9,588 nt of DNA, from positions 1-9,588 of the forward strand of contig JAEZTL010000032.1 of NCBI GenBank assembly GCA_023421395.1. Reading direction: 5' to 3'. A model generated the notes under the pieces. That model worked only from the letters and a program-made list of their open reading frames with translations, was not told the origin of the DNA and did no database searches. Origin of the DNA: Bacillota bacterium (GTDB taxonomy: Bacteria > Bacillota > Clostridia > Christensenellales > Aristaeellaceae). A program made the translations under genes and the position numbers. Positions 5,465-9,588 of the stretch are shown here, piece by piece. Position 1 is the stretch's first letter; each line of letters opens with the position of its first letter.

Positions 5465-5495
5465 CATTGCAGGAGGGCCGTGCCCTCCTGCAATG
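5465..5495 (+). other. Perfect 14-bp intercistronic hairpin between livK and livH
   Basis: CATTGCAGGAGGGC (5465-5478) and GCCCTCCTGCAATG (5482-5495) form an uninterrupted stem with the three-base loop CGT. No T run follows, so it is probably not a full Rho-independent terminator. It ends 23 bases before the livH ATG. It could protect the 3' end of a livK transcript, reduce read-through into livH, or hide the AGGAGGG in its left arm from ribosomes. It fits the common need for more binding protein than permease. Confidence 0.75.
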
Positions 5496-5518
5496 GGCGT
5501 TGGAAGGGTCGATGGGCA

Positions 5519-6487
5519 ATGAATGAGCTATCCGCGCTGAAGGCCATCGTGCCGCAGCTGCTCTCGGACGGCCTTGCGCTGGGCTTCGTATACGCGATCG
5601 TCGCGCTGGGCTATACGATGGTTTACGGCATTCTGGAATTCATCAACTTCGCGCACAGCGAGCTGTTCATGTTCGGCGCGTTCGCCGGCACGGAGATTCT
5701 GCTGCTTTTGCAGAGCCAGGGGTTCCTCACCGGCATGCCGCCGACGCTGATGCTGATCCTCGCGATCCTGTTCGCGATGGTGGTGACGGGCCTTCTGGGC
5801 GTGGCGGTAGACCGCGTGGCCTACAAGCCCGTGCGCAACGCCCCCAAGCTGGTGCCCTTCATTTCCGCCATCGGCGTTTCGTTCATCCTGCAGGACGCGG
5901 TGCGCATGGGCGCCGAGATCAAAAACGGCAGCTTCTACCTGTACGCGCCGTCGATGTTTTCAAACCGCATCCAGATCACCCCGTCGATGGCGATCCCGGA
6001 GAAGACGCTCTACATCGTGATCTTCTGCGTGGTCATCATGCTGGGGCTGACGCTCTTTGTCAACCGCACCAAGTGGGGCAAGGCGATGCGCGCCGTCGCC
6101 CAGGACCGCGGCACCGCGCAGCTGATGGGCATCAACGTCAACAAGGTGATTTCGCTGACGTTTCTGATCGGCGCGGGCATGGGCGGCGCGGCGGGTACGC
6201 TGTTCTCGGTGCAGTACGGCTCCATTTCGCCCTATTCCGGCTTCATCCTGGGCATGAAGGCCTTCACCGCGGCGGTGTTCGGCGGCATCGGCAGCCTGCC
6301 CGGCGCGATGCTGGGCGGGGTGCTGCTGGGCCTTCTGGAGATTTTCGGCGCGGCGTTTCTGGGCGCGCTGACCGGTGGCATGTTCGGATCGGAATACAAG
6401 GACGTGTTCGCCTTTGTGATCCTGATCCTGATTCTGATCGTCAAGCCCAGCGGCCTGCTCGGAAAACCGACCGGAGAGAAGGTGTAG
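5519..6487 (+). CDS. livH: Branched-chain amino acid ABC transporter, permease LivH
   Basis: This is one of the two membrane-spanning subunits. The 322-residue product is very hydrophobic with about eight likely membrane helices. Family landmarks are NFAHSELFMFGAF (43-55), the cytoplasmic loop GKAMRAVAQDRGTAQLMGI (187-205) expected to contact the ATPase, GMKAFTAAVFGGIGSLPGAM (245-264), and the closing VKPSGLLGK. I chose the ATG at 5519 rather than a GTG at 5444 in the same frame. The extra 25 residues from the GTG are not membrane-like, would be encoded through the intercistronic hairpin and lack a ribosome binding site, and the ATG gives the usual length (E. coli LivH has 308). The ribosome binding site of the ATG is modest (GAAGGG about 10 bases upstream), so LivH may be made less efficiently than LivK. 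Confidence 0.92.
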   Translation: MNELSALKAIVPQLLSDGLALGFVYAIVALGYTMVYGILEFINFAHSELFMFGAFAGTEILLLLQSQGFLTGMPPTLMLILAILFAMVVTGLLGVAVDRVAYKPVRNAPKLVPFISAIGVSFILQDAVRMGAEIKNGSFYLYAPSMFSNRIQITPSMAIPEKTLYIVIFCVVIMLGLTLFVNRTKWGKAMRAVAQDRGTAQLMGINVNKVISLTFLIGAGMGGAAGTLFSVQYGSISPYSGFILGMKAFTAAVFGGIGSLPGAMLGGVLLGLLEIFGAAFLGALTGGMFGSEYKDVFAFVILILILIVKPSGLLGKPTGEKV

Positions 6488-6490
6488 CCC

Positions 6491-7774
6491 ATGACGACAC
6501 TTGCCAGAAAGCCTCAGGACGCACCCAGCTTTTCGGCCATGACGGCCGGGGAGCGCGTGGTCCTCATCCTGGAGACGATCGTGATCCTGGCCGCGCCGGT
6601 GCTGGCGATCCTCTTCAGGACAAACAGCGTGGCCTTTGTGGCGTTCCTCTTCTCGCTGATGCTGCTCACGATGGCGAAGCTGCCCAAATTATTCCGGTTC
6701 GCCATCGCCGCCGTGGACCTTGTGGTGGTGATGCCCATGGTGGGCGCGGCCAGCGGCACCTTCGCCTATGTGGCCACGATGGTGGGCGTCTACGCAATTC
6801 TCTCGATGGGCCTCAACATCGTGGTGGGCTATACGGGGCTTCTGAACCTGGGCTACGCGGCGTTTTACGCCGTGGGCGCCTACACCTACGCGATCTTCGC
6901 GTCCAGGCAGGCGACGCAGTTCATGGGGTTCGGCACGTACCCGCTGTCGGGCAACTGGTTTTGGCTTTTCCTGGTGCTGGGTTTCGTGGTGGCGGGCGGC
7001 GTGGGGTTCCTCCTGGGCCTTCCGGTGCTGCGCCTCAAGGGCGACTATCTGGCCATCGTCACGCTGGGTTTTGCGGAAATCATAAGGCTCCTCTTCAATA
7101 ACCTCAACCAGCCGGTCAACATCACCAACGGCCCCATGGGCATCACGCCCATCCAGGCGCCCAAACCGCCGCAGTTTTTCGGGCTCGTGCTCAATAAACC
7201 GGTGTTTTTCTACCTGATCGTGCTGATGCTCTTCGTTTTGACGGTCATCGTGGTCCGGAACCTCAACAACTCCCGCATCGGCCGTGCCTGGGTGGCCATC
7301 CGGGAGGACGAGTTGGTGGCCCGCACCATGGGCGTGCCGGTGGTCCGGATGAAGCTGCTTTCCTTCACCATCGGCGCGGGCCTCGCCGGCATGATGGGCG
7401 TGGTGTTCGCGGCGCTGCAGAGCTACATCGACCCCACCAGCTTCACCTTCACCGAGTCCATCATCATCCTCTGCATGGTGATCCTGGGCGGCACGGGCAG
7501 CCAGCGGGGCGTCATCATCGGCGCGCTGGCGGTGGTGGTGCTGCAGCTGCAGATTCTGAAGGATGTTTCGGAATTTTTCACCAGCCTGGCCACCTCGGGC
7601 GCACTGGTGCTGCCGGCGGGCCTCAACCCGGCCAAGTATGAAAAGCTGGTGTTCGGCCTGATCCTGGTGCTGATGTGCATCTTCCGGCCCAAGGGCCTCC
7701 TGCCTGAAAAGCGCGTATTGAGCCTGAAAAGGCGCAAAGCCGAAGCCGTCCAGCCGGACGGGGACGGGAGGTAA
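6491..7774 (+). CDS. livM: Branched-chain amino acid ABC transporter, permease LivM
   Basis: This is the second channel subunit, pairing with LivH. Its 427 residues include an N-terminal extension with two or three hydrophobic segments (about 23-95) before the conserved core, as in E. coli LivM (425 residues). Landmarks are GLNIVVGYTGLLNLGYAAFY (107-126), RLKGDYLAIVTLGFAEIIRL (181-200), the ATPase-contact loop IGRAWVAIREDELVARTMGV (263-282), LGGTGSQRGVIIGA (332-345) and FRPKGLLPE (398-406). The last 20 residues are basic and should lie in the cytoplasm. The ATG follows the livH stop after three bases, with AAGG eight bases upstream, so the two permeases are translationally linked. Confidence 0.94.
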   Translation: MTTLARKPQDAPSFSAMTAGERVVLILETIVILAAPVLAILFRTNSVAFVAFLFSLMLLTMAKLPKLFRFAIAAVDLVVVMPMVGAASGTFAYVATMVGVYAILSMGLNIVVGYTGLLNLGYAAFYAVGAYTYAIFASRQATQFMGFGTYPLSGNWFWLFLVLGFVVAGGVGFLLGLPVLRLKGDYLAIVTLGFAEIIRLLFNNLNQPVNITNGPMGITPIQAPKPPQFFGLVLNKPVFFYLIVLMLFVLTVIVVRNLNNSRIGRAWVAIREDELVARTMGVPVVRMKLLSFTIGAGLAGMMGVVFAALQSYIDPTSFTFTESIIILCMVILGGTGSQRGVIIGALAVVVLQLQILKDVSEFFTSLATSGALVLPAGLNPAKYEKLVFGLILVLMCIFRPKGLLPEKRVLSLKRRKAEAVQPDGDGR

Positions 7775-7779
7775 AGCCG

Positions 7780-8568
7780 ATGAGACTTTTGAGCGTGACC
7801 AACCTGACCAAGACTTTCGGCGGCCTGACCGCCATCAACAGCGTCAACTTTTCGATGGATAAGGGGCAGATCGTGTCCGTCATCGGGCCCAACGGCGCGG
7901 GCAAGACCACGTTTTTCAATATGATCTCGGGCTATTATGTGCCCGACAGCGGCACCATCACCTTCGACGGCAAGAACCTGACCAAACTGTCGCCGGAACG
8001 GGTGGCTCAGAAGGGCATCGCCCGGACATTCCAGAACATCCGCCTCTTCAAGGACATGCTGGTGGCGGAGAACATCCTGGTGGGCCGCTACATGCGCATG
8101 AGGGAGAGCCTTTTCGACATCGTACTGCGCCTTCCCAGGCTTCAGCGCGAGGAACAGGCCGCCTACGACAAGGTGCTGGAACTACTGGACTACGTGGGCC
8201 TCTCCGGCAAGGAGCAGGAACTGGCCAAGAACCTGTCCTACGGCCAGCAGCGCCGCCTCGAGATCGCGCGGGCGCTGGCGCTGGAGCCGAAACTCCTGCT
8301 CCTGGACGAGCCCGCCGCCGGCCTCAACCCCAAGGAGACCGAGGAGATGAAGTCCTTCATCCTGAAGCTCCGCCGCGACAAGGGTGTGACGATCCTCCTG
8401 ATCGAGCACGATATGAAGCTGGTGATGGGCCTTTCGGACCGGATCACCGTCATCAACTACGGCGTCAAGATCGCCGAGGGCACGCCGGAGGAGATCAAGT
8501 CCAATCCGGAGGTCATCGAGGCGTATCTGGGCAACGAGGACGACGACGAAGAGGCGCAGGGGGTGTGA
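7780..8568 (+). CDS. livG: Branched-chain amino acid ABC transporter, ATP-binding protein LivG
   Basis: One of two cytoplasmic ATPases of the importer, 262 residues. All ABC motifs are present: Walker A GPNGAGKT (36-43), Q-loop Gln85 in ARTFQNIRLF, signature LSYGQ (152-156), Walker B LLLLDEP (172-178) with catalytic Glu177, and the H-loop His210 in LLIEHDM. The AARTFQNIRLF-type Q-loop region, the long insertion after it and the GLNPKETEEM segment are typical of LivG. The C-terminus ends in an acidic tail (NEDDDEEAQGV). GGGAGG overlaps the end of livM eight bases before the ATG, and only five bases separate the two genes. Confidence 0.95.
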   Translation: MRLLSVTNLTKTFGGLTAINSVNFSMDKGQIVSVIGPNGAGKTTFFNMISGYYVPDSGTITFDGKNLTKLSPERVAQKGIARTFQNIRLFKDMLVAENILVGRYMRMRESLFDIVLRLPRLQREEQAAYDKVLELLDYVGLSGKEQELAKNLSYGQQRRLEIARALALEPKLLLLDEPAAGLNPKETEEMKSFILKLRRDKGVTILLIEHDMKLVMGLSDRITVINYGVKIAEGTPEEIKSNPEVIEAYLGNEDDDEEAQGV

Positions 8569-8570
8569 GC

Positions 8571-9284
<714 letters not shown>

Positions 9285-9387
9285 CGCGCGGGTCGGAGGA
9301 CGAAAGAGAACGCCTTATGGCGACGGTCCACCTGCCAGGGGGATCACTGCCGGGCCACGCACAGAGGGATTCATACCCTCCGAATAC

Positions 9388-9426
9388 CGATTTGGGCCGC
9401 CGGAATCGCTCCGGCGGCCCAAATCG
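9388..9426 (+). terminator. Large hairpin ending the liv operon
   Basis: CGATTTGGGCCGCCGGA (9388-9404) pairs perfectly over 17 bp with TCCGGCGGCCCAAATCG (9410-9426), loop ATCGC. It is the obvious transcription end for livF, but there is no T run after it on either strand. It may act as a mRNA 3'-end stabiliser or as part of a repeat rather than a classic Rho-independent terminator. Confidence 0.6.
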
Positions 9427-9491
9427 CCGTCCCAGAGATCTACTACCAAGTAAAAATATTCATTATTCCAAAGGGCTGAGAGATTTTCGAT

Positions 9492-9556
9492 GCAGAACAA
9501 GGAGCCGGAGCGAGGAATAGCAGCGCTATTTTGAGCGGAAGGCGACACCGTTCTGC
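9492..9556. other. Nested inverted repeats, possible structured RNA or repeat element
   Basis: GCAGAAC (9492-9498) pairs with GTTCTGC (9550-9556). Between them AATAGC (9516-9521) pairs with GCTATT (9525-9530) around AGC. The nested layout over 65 bases outside any gene suggests a folded RNA or a dispersed repeat. No known family was recognised. Confidence 0.35.
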
Positions 9557-9588
9557 GCGAAAAGAGCCAGCCCAACGAAGAATTAATG

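Larger units (their letters stand above)
9285..9588. other. Intergenic region after the liv operon
   Basis: I see no convincing gene in these 304 bases. They contain a 5-bp hairpin (GAGGG 9364-9368 with CCCTC 9376-9380), the large hairpin at 9388-9426, an A/T-rich stretch (about 9440-9490) and a further structured stretch to the edge. Open frames cross both strands here, but they run straight through the hairpins and have no ribosome binding site. Confidence 0.6.

Noticed and set aside
5444..5518. Upstream GTG start for livH
   Set aside because: The 25 extra residues would be encoded across the intercistronic hairpin, with no ribosome binding site and no match to LivH N-termini; the ATG at 5519 fits better.
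6073..7101. 342-codon open frame on the plus strand
   Set aside because: It overlaps livH and livM in another frame and gives an Arg/Gly/His-rich translation without domains. Both overlapped genes have clear family motifs.
9466..9490. GGGCTGAGAG resembling part of a TPP riboswitch
   Set aside because: Only the CTGAGA piece matches. The other conserved TPP segments are absent, and the site lies after an operon with no gene following in the window.
9315..9575. 86-codon minus-strand frame and 67-codon plus-strand frame across the tail
   Set aside because: Both read straight through the 17-bp hairpin, and neither has a usable ribosome binding site. The stop-free stretch is better explained by base composition or a non-coding repeat.

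Overview
The window is GC-rich chromosomal DNA. It looks like an anaerobic, probably Gram-positive bacterium, and a high-GC member of the Clostridia is my best guess. The reasons are strong AGGAGG-type ribosome binding sites, several near-consensus sigma-70/sigma-A promoters, long Pro-rich linkers on exported proteins, a lipoprotein, and a radical SAM protein and a Rnk-like protein of types I know from clostridia. The taxonomy is an inference, because no rRNA or marker gene is present.

Layout. (1) 1-372, + strand: the 3' end of an exported protein with a Pro/Glu linker and a peptidoglycan-binding domain. (2) 718-3529, - strand: three separately promoted genes. In transcription order from the right they are a lipid-anchored cytochrome b5-like protein (3059-3529), a GNAT acetyltransferase fused in frame to a Rnk/GreA-GreB-like protein (1916-2833), and an orphan radical SAM protein with C-terminal cysteines (718-1785). 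Two near-consensus promoters (TTGACA-17-TAGAAT and TTGACG-17-CATAAT) and two hairpins divide this block into single-gene units. (3) 3530-4185: a 656-base divergent intergenic region, less GC-rich than the genes. It holds a very good + strand promoter (TTGACA-17-TATACT), a small dyad, a possible attenuator-like hairpin and one doubtful 37-codon ORF. (4) 4186-9284, + strand: a complete high-affinity branched-chain amino acid ABC importer in the classical order livK-livH-livM-livG-livF. (5) 9285-9588: a strong 17-bp hairpin, then a structured non-coding stretch that may be a repeat element.

The five liv genes form one operon. LivK binds the amino acid outside the membrane, LivH and LivM form the channel, and LivG and LivF hydrolyse ATP. 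The last four genes are packed within 2-5 bases of each other. LivK is set apart by 148 bases carrying two stem-loops, one a perfect 14-bp hairpin, which fits a need for more binding protein than permease.

No CRISPR array, transposase, tRNA, rRNA or clear defence system is visible. The points most worth a second look are the GNAT-Rnk ORF with a well-placed internal start exactly at the Rnk boundary, the livK-livH hairpin, the lipobox-less LivK, the exported b5 lipoprotein with its tandem-repeat linker, and the structured tail of the window.
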